From positions 9,610,001-9,674,000 of the forward strand of contig OY540815.1 in the NCBI GenBank assembly GCA_961205875.1: a DNA stretch of 64,000 bases, in the 5' to 3' direction. The number at the start of each line of letters is the position of its first letter. Position 1 is the first letter of the stretch. Positions 12,901 to 24,444 of the stretch are shown here, piece after piece. Under the pieces are notes generated by a model. That model searched no databases. It saw only the letters and a program-made list of their open reading frames with translations, and had not been told where the DNA came from. A program made the translations under genes and the position numbers. The stretch comes from Sialis fuliginosa. Lineage: Eukaryota; Arthropoda; Insecta; Megaloptera; Sialidae.

Positions 12901-15900
12901 AGCCCTCTATGACCAAAGATGGTTATTTTTATCACGTACATAACGAGTGTAGAATTTAACTACGGAATACATGGAAATCAATGATATTTCAAATATATGC
13001 AAGTATTTGTTCTGCTGTTAAATATATGTTTTTCTTGTTAATTGCATTACTTACCACTTTATTAATTTTATTTTAACATTTAAGGGGGGCGTCTGGTATC
13101 TTAACTTTTCAAGATTTTTTTTTTTCATAGAAAGATTTATTTTTACATTATATCCTTTTTACACAAGAAAGTATATATTATGTATGTTGAATTATACAAA
13201 AAAAATTTTTTAATATTTTTTTGGCTCCGATATGGCGGTGACATGGCTGCCTCAAAAAATCACTTTTTTAACTGGTTGACACGATTTCTCAGCTCTGGAA
13301 CGTCTGAAACAAAAAAATCAAAATGGATATTGAAGTATAAGGTAACCGCTATAGCCCGTACTAGAATCAAGAATTTTGGGTGAAAAAAAAAAACAAAATG
13401 GCGGTATTTCGAATTTTTCGACCATTTTTTTTTAGGTTAATTATGGATGAAAATTCATAATTCTGGTACGGGCTGTAGCGGTTACCTTATATTTATAGTT
13501 TAAAATGCTTGATTTAAAAAAATAGTGTGTGAAATCAATACGGCTATATTAAAAACAGTTGTAAAATTACAATCATTTTAACATTTCAGTGTTTAAACAA
13601 AGTTTTTGCGGCTCCCTTGTGGAAAAGCCAGGCCCCCTAGGGGGCCACGGCCCACCACTTTAAGAAGCCCTGTTCTAGTAAATACTTGATTAAAATTATT
13701 TTGTAAATAAATTTTTTGTATTATTTATTTAATAGTTTCTAAAAACTTTTGCTGACTTCTTGTTTTTTGAAGCTAAGATCTGGCAAATAAGAAGCGTTGC
13801 AACGCCGTCCGTGACGTTATATCTTAACTCTTTTAACCGGTAGGATGAAAACAATACATATATATGTATGTACGTCATAACATTGTAATGCGCGTTGTCG
13901 AAACGCGTCTTATTTATCAAGCCTGTATGAGTCACAATTGACTAACATTAATTTATAAAATTGACAGCTTTTTACATTCTTCTGTAACTTAGGAATTCTC
14001 TAAATTGTAATGGAAGCAACCAAAAAACTTGCACATTTTCGGGTAAAAATAAGTGTTCTAATTTTTTTTACATTTTCTTTTCATGATGATAATTTTGCAT
14101 GAAATTGCATACTCGTACAAGAAAGTTAATATTCGTGTGTATTTTGAATACTAATTGAAGATTCATGTTTTAGTAAATTAACACACTGCGATTTATAAAA
14201 AATATGTTTCATAAAATATTTTTGCTATAATATTCGTTGTTATTTTCATTGAAAGTACTAATTTACAACTACATTCTGAAATTATCTCAGATTTTTTTCT
14301 GATAATCGCATTGAAAAGCAAATATATCGTAACTGAAGGATTAAAATCAAAAGGTCATTTGACATTTTTTGTTGCATTTTAGGAGACCTATCTAAAAACA
14401 CACCACTCAATGGGGTATGTGAAAAAAATGTCAGTACATATTTTCTTTTATGGGAGGGGTCCAAAATATTTTTGACAGTGTTTGTTATAATTTTCAGTTA
14501 ATGTACTACATAAAAGCTACATTTTGGATTTTTTGAATCGATAGTCTAGAAATTAGAGGGGAGGGGGGATGCTCTGATAACAATATTGAAGAGAAAATAT
14601 ATCGTGACTGAAGGGTTAAGATCAAAAGGTTATTGGCCGATCTATTTTTTTTTACATTTACATATTTTTTTTCTAAAATAAAAGTCGATTTCCGCGTATT
14701 TTTTCGAGTCGTGGACTATAGTTGATTTTCGCGTCGAAGGGGAAAAAAATACAATCGACTTTCGCGTCCAAAAGGTTAATATAAATGTTATGTACTGTAT
14801 ATAAATTGGTAATGTCATTTTTATTACATTTAATTTTATTATAAGACGTAACATTCGTCATCTGAATATATATTGATTTTAATTCCTGAATGTATATTAT
14901 AAGTAATATATGAAATAATCGTTTTGTTTGAATACCCATTCTATTTATATTTAGGGTATTACCGAAATACTTGAGTATTTCTTCCAGGTACTGAAATAGT
15001 TTAAATTATTATTAGTTTTTCTCACAGTCGTAACTAGAGACTCTGGGGCTCCGGGGCAGCAAGTGATCGAGGGGTCCCTTATAATTTTTTTTTAACAATT
15101 TTGATGTGACTATTTTCGAAAAAAAAAAGTTTTTTTTGTGTTTTTCGTGTACGTTGTTTTTATAAATATCTCCAATTCTATTGTCCAGATTGCAAAAATA
15201 AAAAATGCATTTTTTTCGTTATGAATTTCCCTATAAAACTAAATATTTTAAAATCTTATTATTTTATAATGCAAACATCGGGAAATATATTGACCTATAA
15301 AAATATTGGGACATTTAGCGAGACTTACACTCTCAACATGTCAAATTCATGATGTTATGTAATTTATAAATAACCGTGATTTTTTACAATTGCTAGATAA
15401 ATAATAATAAAATGTTATACAGGCCTACAAAAATGAAGGGTCTTTTGCCCTGACCTACGCCCTAAACATGTCAATTTCACGGGGTATTGTTTATTTAAAA
15501 AACGAATCCACTCACGAAGTTTCAGAGGAGTATTTTTTATTTCAAAATTTAAAACATATGTTACGGTCAGTGATATAAATTGAGAATAACACCCGCTTAA
15601 TGAGGAATAACTGAGATCTACCGACTTTTGGGGGGGGGGGGGGGGTTGCTCTCGATTTTCGCCTTGGGTGTCATTTAACCTAGCGACGCCACTATATACA
15701 TTATCTATAATTTTTTGTTCTAATTAATCTACGAAACATTACGTATTATGTATAATATTTAAAAAATGATGTAATGTTTTGAAAAAATATAAAAATCATT
15801 CCAGATTTAAAATTTAATATTTAATCTGTGTAATGATTTATATTATACATTTATATTTTAATAAATATTTAAATATATTCTGTATTATTTCAATTAAATT

Positions 15901-18900
15901 ACTTACTGTTAATTGATTAATTTATCATTATTTATCAGAACAGTAACACATTTGTGTCCATGTTTTTCTTCTAAATGTTTACTTACATATTTAATTAATA
16001 TATTTTATATCACGTTTTTAGTAACGTATACATTACGTATTTTATAGGTACATATATATTATTGACTTTGTAATTATTATATTAACTCAAATTTCATTTA
16101 TAAATATATTTATCTTAAATTGTTATGACTAAAATATATTTATTATGTTGATAAAATGTTTTATATTTTATATTATCTTAAAATATGCTTTAGATTTCCA
16201 TGTTGTATATTCGCTCAACCCGGAAATTTATTTGTGTAAATATCAATTATGTATTTATAAAAGTTAAATGTGAAATGTAATGCCGTGTTTAGACCAAAGA
16301 AAATAAAACAGCAACACGGTGTTTGAAAACACATCGTATTTAAAAATGCATAGGGTTTATTGCATTTTTGTCAAAAATACACGCTGTTACTGTTTTGTTT
16401 TTCCGGTCTAAACACGGCATAAGTGCACATTTTTTAATTAAAGTTAATTTTTTGCGATTATTTGTTCCTAGTTATAGGCGTTTAAACTTAAAGGTGTAGT
16501 TTTTGCTTTGGTTGCAAATAACTCACAATCAGTCACAAATGGTCACATAGCGAAACAAAAAAAGTATTGTAATTTTTTTGATGATAGCAACAAATTTTTG
16601 GATCTTTTTTGTTAGCTGTGTCATTGATAGTAACACAAATAATTCGCACAGTTTCTAGCCTAGCATACCAATTGAAATTATTATACAGGGTGGTCCGGTT
16701 TGGGATACAGATATTTATTATTATTTACTTAGTTTTATTTAATAGGATAGGTAGCAAAATAGTCACTGGGAATTATTTAGATAAATTTATAACTGGAAAA
16801 CTGTAAGACCCAGGTCGAAACTTTGTATCGTGAATTTGTAGGTAACATTATGACACACCATAATAATGATAAAAAAATACCACATATTGTAGGTACTTTT
16901 GAGGAAAAATGTCATTTTCATAAAAATTTTCAAAAAAATAAACATATTTTTTAACTTTGATGAGCAATAATTCTGAACTGGAAACACAGCTAGCAATAAC
17001 GCTAATACTGAAAAATACGTTAGTTAATTACCTATGAAACAGACTCATTGTGGTTGCTCTAGTTAAATTACTTTGGAAGTTATAAGATAATTTATGTTTG
17101 TAAATACTACTCTGAAAGAATTTTTTCAACACCCTGTAGCTCAGAGGGTATTGAAGATAGACCTCTCTTTTCATTACAATTTTTGACTTACAATGACCCA
17201 GGGAATTAGCTCCTAAAATATCTGTATCCCAAACCAGACCAGCCTGTATATACATTTTAAAATTCTTGATTTTATTTTCTAAGGCAAATTGCATTCTAAA
17301 GTCTCTAACTCAAAAAAGCTATCTCTGGTCTGTTAATTATTTACAGATTAAATATATTTTATTATATTGTTTTGTTTATTGAAAATTAATAAATACTTAT
17401 TATATGTAATAATAACACCATATTAATTATGTTTTTCTCTTTTTCAGTTACATAGAATAGAGTATGTGCATAGTAGACATCTCATATATAGAGATGTTAA
17501 ACCTGAAAATTTTCTAATTGGTAGAAACACAACTAAACGTGATAAAATAATTCATATAATAGGTAAGTGGCAAAAAAATTCTATATTAAAAATAATTTTT
17601 TTTATTAATTAAAAAAACTAATTTTCTAATAAAAAATAACGAATATGCAAACTGAAATTTACAGTACTAACTAGTTTTTAAAATATTACATTTATTCAAT
17701 AATGAGCAAATATGAAAATATGATATTCATTAAAACTTGTTATTCAATATTGGTAATTTTTAATTACTTCTACATTTATAATTTCATTCTCAACTGGTTG
17801 GAGTAATTATAAAATTGTTAAAATTTCAATGTAATTATTTAATAATTCATTCTATATGTTACTGGCAATGTATGAAATCCAGCAATGATAGAACTCCTAG
17901 ATATTCTATAGAATGCCTAAAATCACCAGGCAATGTATGAAATAGATTTAATTATATACATTTCCTAGTCATTGTATAGATTACTGAACTGATTGCCGGC
18001 AATGTATGAAATATAAACATAAATAGGGTGAACCGACCAATTTTGGACCAGGCACTGATGTTACCTTACTTTATGTTATAAAATACTTCAGATGCAATTA
18101 TATAATTTAAAAATCTTGGATCATTCTCGATAGCTGTAGGTTTGTACCGACGCGACAATACTAAATTATTTATCGTACTTACCTTAATTAATTCACATCT
18201 GGAGTAATATGTTATTAAATGATTAAGTAATATCTTAGATTTATATATGTTTTATATTTTAACAATATAAAATCTATGAATTTGGAGTTTTAAAATTAAT
18301 TAAATAATATCTATCTGTTTTATAATATCATTTTGTCTTTTATATAATACGTTTTCTAATTTTATCTTGACATTGTATAGAATTCCTAGGTATTCTATAC
18401 AATGCCTAGGCAAAGTATATAATAAATTTCTATTAAACAAATATTTCATACTTTGCCTGAAATCTTCAAGCATTGTATAGAATTCCTAGGAAATATATAG
18501 AATGCTTGAATTACATACATTGCCGGTAACATATACAGTAGAATTTTCTTGCAGTTTCATCCGCGTTTATTTAAAAATCAGTGCATACCCACTTGACTGT
18601 TTCTCTTTTCGTGTATGACCTAATTATTTAAATCAGTTTGTTGGTTTAATTATATTATTTTAATATTAGAACTACCTATCTTTGATTTTTTCTTCTTTTC
18701 ATTTTCATTATTATAAAATATAAATGTAAATATTCCTTAATACGAGTGCAAGTTTATAAATATCTTAATTACTGAGCTTGTCTAACAAACAAACGTGTGA
18801 TTAGTGAACTTACACAGTAGTACAATTCGGTACTATGTAGAAAGCATTTTGTTAGGTTTTATAACACCAGGCAAAAGTAGAGTAAATTGCAAGATGCCAA

Positions 18901-21900
18901 AAATTGTGAGCTTATTATAGCAAGATATTGATAAATAATTATTTTTCTAGATTTTGGTTTAGCGAAAGAATATATTGACTTGGAAACAAATAAACATATT
19001 CCCTATCGGGAACACAAGTCCCTGACTGGAACGGCTCGCTACATGAGTATCAACACGCATCTGGGCAAGGAGCAGTCACGGAGAGACGATCTCGAGGCTC
19101 TCGGTCACATGTTCATGTATTTCCTGCGGGGATCGTTACCATGGCAAGGATTAAAAGCCGATACGCTTAAAGAACGCTATCAAAAAATTGGTGATACTAA
19201 AAGAGCTACACCTATTGAGGTTTGTAGAAGGCATTTTAAATTGTTTTAGTATTTAGTTGATTGTTTTTATATTTACTTGTATTTTATTACAGGTGTTATG
19301 TGAAGGACAACCCGAAGAAATGGCAACTTATTTACGATATGTTCGAAGACTGGATTTCTTTGAAACGCCGGATTACGAATATCTTCGGCGCTTATTTCAA
19401 GACTTATTTGATAAACGGGGTTATGTTGAAGATGGAGAATTTGACTGGACAGGAAAAACAATGGTGAATACATTTCTTGTTTGTTTGTTATTATTTATAA
19501 ATGCTTTGATATGTTATAATAGATGCACGAGTGATTAATTTTGTTTTTTTTTTATTTATATATTCGGAACATTTGATAAAATTCTTAAATTTTTAACATA
19601 ATATATTATGTTATAACTTATTGTATTTTCTTGGTTTTTGTATTAAAAAAGTTATAAAGAAAAAAAATTTGTCAAGTGCAAATCGAGCTTCGAGTATTAG
19701 TATCCCGTACCATAGATTAAAACCCTTAGCAGAGTTAAAACCTACTTAGATTTTAGTTTAAATATTATCAAAAAGGTGGCAGCATAATGTATTTCCCATT
19801 TTACTGTATTCTAATTTTGAATAATTTGTCGAAAAAAATGTAAGTGTGGTAAGTGCTGATGTAGTGTTCATTCCGTACGTATTCCTTTTTCCGATTTCAG
19901 TACGGAACACTAAAAATTGAATTTGTTTAATTGTATTCTAATCAGTTCCTTCAACTAAAGGAAATATATTAGTTTTTAATTAATTTATAGATTTAAAAAT
20001 CATTTATTAAATTAATATAGTTAACAAAATAGATATTCGTTATAACTGATTTTTTTCACTCTTCCTATATTTGAAATTGTTTTGTTTTATTATTAATATT
20101 CATTATAGAATAAACTCTTTATTTATCTAGCGAACACCAGGAGTACATGGTGCAGTTAAATCAAATACGGGACCTATTTTCATATAGAAACACGGAAATA
20201 TTATTATAAATTAACATATCTTATATTATTATCACATTGCAATTACATTCAACATTACAAACAATGCTGTTTAACAAGATTACAAACTGCTATATAGACT
20301 TTCAATGTTTTAATACATCTGCGATAATTCTTGACTTCTGGATATAAACCATGTCTTCAGGGCTTTTTGGAAGATGTAACAAAACATTGACCAAATTTGG
20401 TTTACGTTCAGAAGCCCGTAATCATTTTTAAACATGTTTTCATAGTGAGAATCTATTCTAGTTATTTTTAATGTCCGCATGTAAACTTAAAAATAATATG
20501 TGTGTGCATGTTAATTTGTTGTTGGTTATAGTTATTGTTGATTGTATTAGGTTATGTGGATGTATTGTATATGAGACCTTTAACGTTGTCTATATTTATT
20601 GTATATGTACGTGTTCATTTTGCATGCTGCTTTGATGTTTTTGGTGAAGCCGCCTAGTTTTTTTTCTCTGAGACAAATACGCAATGCTCCCCCGTCTCAT
20701 ATTGTTAAAACAAAATCCGATAAGGTATGCATGTAGCATATATTCTTAAATTGTAGATTATTTAGATTATGTTGTGTTTTCATCTTTTCTTTAATTTTTA
20801 TTTTTTACAGTGTAGATCTGTTTAACATTTTATGAATCTTATTACTTGTATTTTTTCCAGTACTTGTTAATTATATCAATATCTCCATAGACTATAAGTG
20901 TATATTAACACCAATATTATTCCATAGGGCAATTACTACGGGTTCAATCTCCTATGAAGGGATTAATATAATATACCTTATATATATTATTATAATATAT
21001 ACTTATAAATAGTATGTTCATCTATGATGATATAATTAACAAGTACCCTTTTTCCTATAGTGAATATAGAATGTACTACATGGCTAGTTTAAAACGTTAT
21101 TCCCGATTTTTAATTGTTATTTTAGCTAAAACTGAAACATATTTTTTTACAATAAATAACATTTTAAGACATATAGGTGTAATGAAAATAATAAATAATA
21201 ATAATAATAAAATAAATATGTGACAATTAAAACTATTAACTGTGACAACCTCACACAATTAACTGCCGTTTATTTGTCATTATTTTTGTATAATAATATA
21301 CAGGTGTTCAAGATAAGCGTGAATAATTGCATTGGGATTTCCTAAACGGTAAGAGATACAGATTTGGTTAAATGAGATGAATCATTTATAAGAAAAGGGT
21401 GAGTATTAGTGCATCAAAAAATATTAATAATTCTATGTGGTTTAGGCGGTATACTAAAAAATCTTAAAATTTGGAAATTCTTTAAATGGCTATAACTTTT
21501 ATACTTATAATTATATACTTTTTGTTTGCGGTCTCTTAAATAACTTTTTGTGTAGAATTGATTGGTGTATTTAGAAATTTTTTTTATCACTTTTAGTTTC
21601 TGAGTTATAAGCCCTAACTTTAGTTTTTCTTATGGGCCACTAAGTTGGCTATAGCATATTTCACATGTTTTTTTACTCTTCTTTACAACGATATATCAGT
21701 TGTCATATTTATTTTCCAAAAAAATCGAAGTACTGAATATTAGTGATATTTATAGAGTATTTTATTACAAACATTTAAAAAATGTTCTTACTTTTTTCGA
21801 TAATAAATATGACAAGTGACATATCGTTGTAAAGTAGAGTAAAAAATACGTTCAAATATGCTATAACCAACTTAGTGGTCCATAAGAAAAACTAAAGTTA

Positions 21901-24444
21901 GGGCTTCTAACTCAGAAACTAAAAGTGATACAAAAATTCTAAATACACCAATCAATTCTACATAAAAACTGCTTTAAGAAACCGCAAACAAAAAGTATAT
22001 GGTTATAAGTATGAAAGTTATAGCTATTTAAAGAATTTCTGAATTTTCATATTTTTTGGTATAATGCCTAAACTACATAGAATTATTAATATTTTTTAAT
22101 GCAGTAATTCTCAGTAGCGTAGCGAGAGGGGGGGGGGGGGGGGCAAGGGGGTCTATCATGCCCCAGGCGCACTCGCAGAGGGGTGCCAAAAAGATATCAT
22201 GTCCCAGGCACCAATTATGCTCGCTACGGCACTGGTAATACTCACCCCTTCCTTACAAATAATTCATCTCATTTTACCAAATTTGTATCTCTTACCGTTT
22301 AGGAAATCTCCATGCATTTCACGCTTATCTTGGACACCTTATATATTGCATTGTTGCCAAAACGAGCATCGTCAAATTAATTTGTTTTTGTAGTACATTC
22401 ATAAGATTTAAAACGCATTAATTTCTTAATGTGTAGATTGAATTATTCCTGCCTTATAATTTGAAATTAAAAATAATGTGTTTGTTTTAGTCTACTCCCG
22501 TTGGTTCCTTACAAACCGGGCATGAAATAGTCGTTTCACCAAACCGAGATAATAGGCATCAAGCAAATAAGGTAATGTATACAACACGCAACTGAATTCT
22601 TAGTAGTTTAGTACTGTTTTGATTCTATTTTAATATCGAGCTTACTTAATGTTACGTTTCAACAAAAATGAATGATCTGCAATTAAAAATATAGTTTGCA
22701 TTTTGTGTTGAATATTAGTGCATTTAGAAAAATGCAGAGCAAATACAAAATATTGAATCTTTCTTTTAAATCTGTTTGGTATTTAATTGTTTACGATTAT
22801 GTTATATTGTTATCAGGATGTTTATATTGATTACGAAGAAGATCTCGTAGAAGATATGTTTCTAATGTATGAGGTTAGATTTGTTTGTGAAAACCCTTCA
22901 CCCTTTACTTATTATATTACGCTAAATTGGTTATTATATATCAAGACACTAAACCGTAAAAATTATTTGATTTATCAAACATGTTAATTAAGCTAACTTA
23001 AGATGTATTTTATTTTAGGTAATATTTTTAAAATATTGCTTAAAATTTTATGGTGGAATTGAAAATATTATGTTTAGTGTCTTTATATTAAATAAATTTT
23101 TTTGTTAAGTAACTATGTAGATAAATTAATTAAATATTTTATTTCAAGGTACTTTAAAAGAATTAAATTTCCAAATAAATAATTCCTATATTCTGTAATT
23201 TATCTGCATAGTTAATATAAAGAGATTTAAAATATTTTTTTTTATATATTTGAATAACATAACATGTTAGATAGAAACAAATTAGAAAAAGTACAATATA
23301 CACATTGTAAATAATTACAAAAATACTTCATTGTATTTTGATTATACGGTAGCAACACAAGATAGAAGGGTTTGAACCATTATACCAAATCAAATCTGAA
23401 CACATTTAATTAATTGGCATATTATTACAAAAATCGGTACAATTATTTTGCTAGATTGAGCTTTTTTTTATAACGTTTATCATACTATTAATAAAATTAC
23501 GTAGTTAGTAATATTGAGTTTTAGAATGAAAGCTTTTATTAATTTATCGAGTTTAAGCATCTGTTTGGCTAACTTTGGTGTGTTTTTTTTCTCTTTGTTC
23601 ATTAACAAATAGACTGGAGGTAAAGGCGTGCCAGTTTGGCCCGATGTGTCCAAACAAAATACGCTTGGAAATCTAACGCCAGCTGATCGTCATGGATCTG
23701 TACAGGTAAAAATATTATTATTCTAATATCATAAACTTTTCATTGTTTATAATACATAAAACTGTACGAATTATATAGAAGCCATTACAAAATAATTTCT
23801 ACTACATATTATTATTCAGGTACCGAAATCAAATTAACAAAAAAGATTGGTTTGTTTTCATTTTTTTATAAATAAACAATTGAAAGTTTATCGATACTTT
23901 TTCGGTAAATGTTTGATTAAATGTAGTGTTTTAGAATATAAATTAGCAATAAGGAAGAAAAACCAATCTACTATTGAATTGATTTATTTTTATGATATAT
24001 TTGTAACATTGTTGTTTTTGTATTTTTTAGGTTGTAAGTTCAACTAACGGTGAACTAAACACAGATGATCCGACAGCGGGACATAGTAATACTCCAATAA
24101 CTCAACCACAGGAAACTGAAATAGTAGATGAAACCAAGTAAGTATATTATGTGTTAGAAAGTTTTTACTTAAACAAAAGCCATCATTCAACTTTTGTGGA
24201 TTAATTTATATACCGCTAGAATCACTATCTTTTGTGATAACACGATTAAACATGTCTACGTTATTCCCAAGTGAAAGAATCGGACTAGTGGTTCTAGTTC
24301 CGAGGTAAAACACTAACAATTTTATAAATTAGTATAGATAACAACGAAATATGGGTATTTAATATTAACGAAATCAGTACTCTGCTTTCCAGATGCTGTT
24401 GCTTTTTCAAACGCAAGAAAAAGAAATCGAGTCGACAGAAATGA
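9906..24444 (+). CDS. gish: Casein kinase I gamma (5' end missing), membrane-anchored Ser/Thr kinase
   Basis: Exons: 9906-10016, 12658-12806, 17448-17562, 18951-19219, 19293-19463, 22491-22571, optional 22817-22873, 23613-23705, 24031-24137, 24393-24444 (stop TGA 24442-24444). All splice phases join, giving about 381 residues without the optional exon. Visible kinase features in order: VAIKMEP (ATP-binding Lys), [44 protein letters not shown] (catalytic loop), DFGLAKEY (DFG split across the 17562/18951 junction), [20 protein letters not shown] and [20 protein letters not shown]. The tail ends [17 protein letters not shown], the cysteine and basic cluster that in CK1-gamma is palmitoylated and holds the kinase at the plasma membrane. 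The family acts in Wnt/LRP6, Hedgehog and vesicle-trafficking signalling. The glycine-rich-loop exon(s) were not found and probably lie upstream of the window. Confidence 0.95.
11150..11982. mobile_element. Old hAT-type MITE in a CK1-gamma intron
   Basis: The left end reads cagagccggccttag. The right end in reverse complement reads cagcgccggctttaag. The flanking 8-mers attttata (11142-11149) and attgtatc (11983-11990) match at 6 of 8 positions, consistent with an eroded hAT target duplication. G/C-rich subterminal blocks contrast with the AT-rich surroundings. It is interrupted by a second element at 11296-11578. Confidence 0.75.
11296..11578. mobile_element. PIF/Harbinger-like MITE nested in the hAT element
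   Basis: 283 bp with roughly 47-bp terminal inverted repeats. The left starts tgcccggtattataaaggag and the right in reverse complement starts tgtccggtattataaaggag; both continue through gctagcaa...gctagcaagcac blocks. A TAA repeat flanks both sides (11293-11295 and 11579-11581), the 3-bp TWA duplication typical of PIF/Harbinger. It has no coding capacity. The TIRs are more alike than those of the host hAT element, so it inserted later. Confidence 0.8.
12470..12562. repeat. Possible end of another short transposon
   Basis: A G/C-rich patch (gtgagcgtgcgtgatcgtga ... actcacgcgcccagctct) stands out in AT-rich intron. Read on the minus strand it begins agagctgggcgcgtgagt, which resembles a hAT-type element end. 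No matching opposite end was found. Confidence 0.25.
13336..13491. mobile_element. Short fold-back element (MITE-like hairpin)
   Basis: About 38-bp imperfect inverted repeats start tataaggtaaccgctatagc on the left and tataaggtaaccgctacagc when the right is read in reverse complement. They flank a roughly 80-bp loop containing an 'aaaatggcgg' block. Total 156 bp, in the intron after the 12658-12806 exon. The superfamily is unclear, though TA-rich ends fit a Tc1/mariner-like origin. Confidence 0.65.
13600..13677 (-). mobile_element. Terminal fragment of a hAT-like element
   Basis: On the minus strand it begins cagggcttcttaaagtggtg and continues through a G/C-rich block ggccccctagggggcc. This end type occurs in hAT elements. 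The other end was not identified, so the piece is a fragment or too diverged to match. Confidence 0.4.
14236..14640 (+). repeat. Dispersed repeat family A, copy 3 (internal part)
   Basis: Shares gaaagtactaattt, aactacattctgaaatt, gaccttttgattttaa-type blocks, ttttgttgcattttaggaga and caccactcaatggggta with 6450-7020. The characteristic start (gggttccgtag) and end (acggaaccc) are absent. It lies in a CK1-gamma intron. Confidence 0.6.
15025..15694. mobile_element. hAT-like MITE, CAGTGGCGTAACTAG type
   Basis: The left end reads cagtcgtaactagagactc. The right end in reverse complement reads tagtggcgtcgctaggttaa. The inner subterminal parts carry G- and C-runs, including a long G tract near 15630. 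No convincing target duplication remains and there is no coding frame. It sits in a CK1-gamma intron. Confidence 0.55.
16280..16420. mobile_element. Short MITE with about 39-bp inverted repeats
   Basis: The left begins atgccgtgtttagaccaaag. The right in reverse complement begins atgccgtgtttagaccggaa. Both continue through aaacag..aacag..cg. The element is 141 bp and would fold into an almost complete hairpin. The flanks are TA-rich, so the target duplication is ambiguous. Confidence 0.75.
16683..17249. mobile_element. 567-bp MITE of repeat family B
   Basis: Terminal inverted repeats of about 34 bp: left atacagggtggtccggtttg, right in reverse complement atacaggctggtctggtttg, both continuing ggatacagatattt. 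The interior (about 16795-17061) reappears in reverse orientation at 1975-2290, so this is one member of a multicopy family. No transposase frame. Confidence 0.8.
17853..18535. mobile_element. 683-bp MITE with internal short repeats
   Basis: The left end is tatatgttactggcaatgta. The right in reverse complement is tatatgttaccggcaatgta. Inside, variants of a unit combining ggcaatgtatgaaat with gaattcctaggtattctata recur in both orientations (near 17885-17945, 18365-18420 and 18455-18510). The reiterated sub-terminal units are typical of transposase-binding repeats, but the superfamily is not identified. It lies in the intron before the DFG-containing exon. Confidence 0.75.
20110..20720 (-). repeat. 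Possible non-LTR retrotransposon 3' remnant
   Basis: Read on the minus strand, the stretch runs from a G/C-richer block near 20690 to an AATAAA-like signal close to 20110. One short piece translates as [20 protein letters not shown] without clear homology to a known protein. Orientation and composition suggest the 3' end of a retroposed sequence. Evidence is weak, and it could be ordinary intron sequence. Confidence 0.2.
21302..22339. mobile_element. Long fold-back element (about 1 kb) in a CK1-gamma intron
   Basis: Two arms of about 450 bp are near-mirror images. The left starts aggtgttcaagataagcgtg and the right in reverse complement starts aaggtgtccaagataagcgt. Homology continues through gtatctcttaccgtttagg, agttagggctt, cataagaaaaactaaag and acatatcgttgtaaag toward a centre near 21760. 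There is no coding frame. The right arm is interrupted by a 123-bp hAT MITE. Transcribed with the host gene it could form a long hairpin. Confidence 0.85.
22112..22234. mobile_element. 123-bp hAT MITE nested in the fold-back element
   Basis: TIRs are cagtagcgtagcgag on the left and cagtgccgtagcgag from the right in reverse complement. The flanking 8-mers gtaattct (22104-22111) and gtaatact (22235-22242) match 7 of 8. It contains a long G-run. It splits the right arm of the 21302-22339 element, so it is younger. Confidence 0.9.
22817..22873 (+). other. gish: Probable optional (cassette) exon of CK1 gamma
   Basis: A 57-bp stretch bounded by ttatcag and by gag|gttaga. It is in frame and phase 0 at both sides, between the exons ending at 22571 and starting at 23613. 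It encodes [19 protein letters not shown], a very acidic 19-residue insert in the variable C-terminal region. Including or skipping it keeps the frame, so it could be alternatively spliced. A chance frame is possible because the polypyrimidine tract is modest. Confidence 0.5.

Noticed and set aside
13081..13110. ggggggcgtctggtatctta as a possible left end of the element ending at 13677
   Set aside because: It does not pair with the cagggcttcttaaag end; no inverted match.
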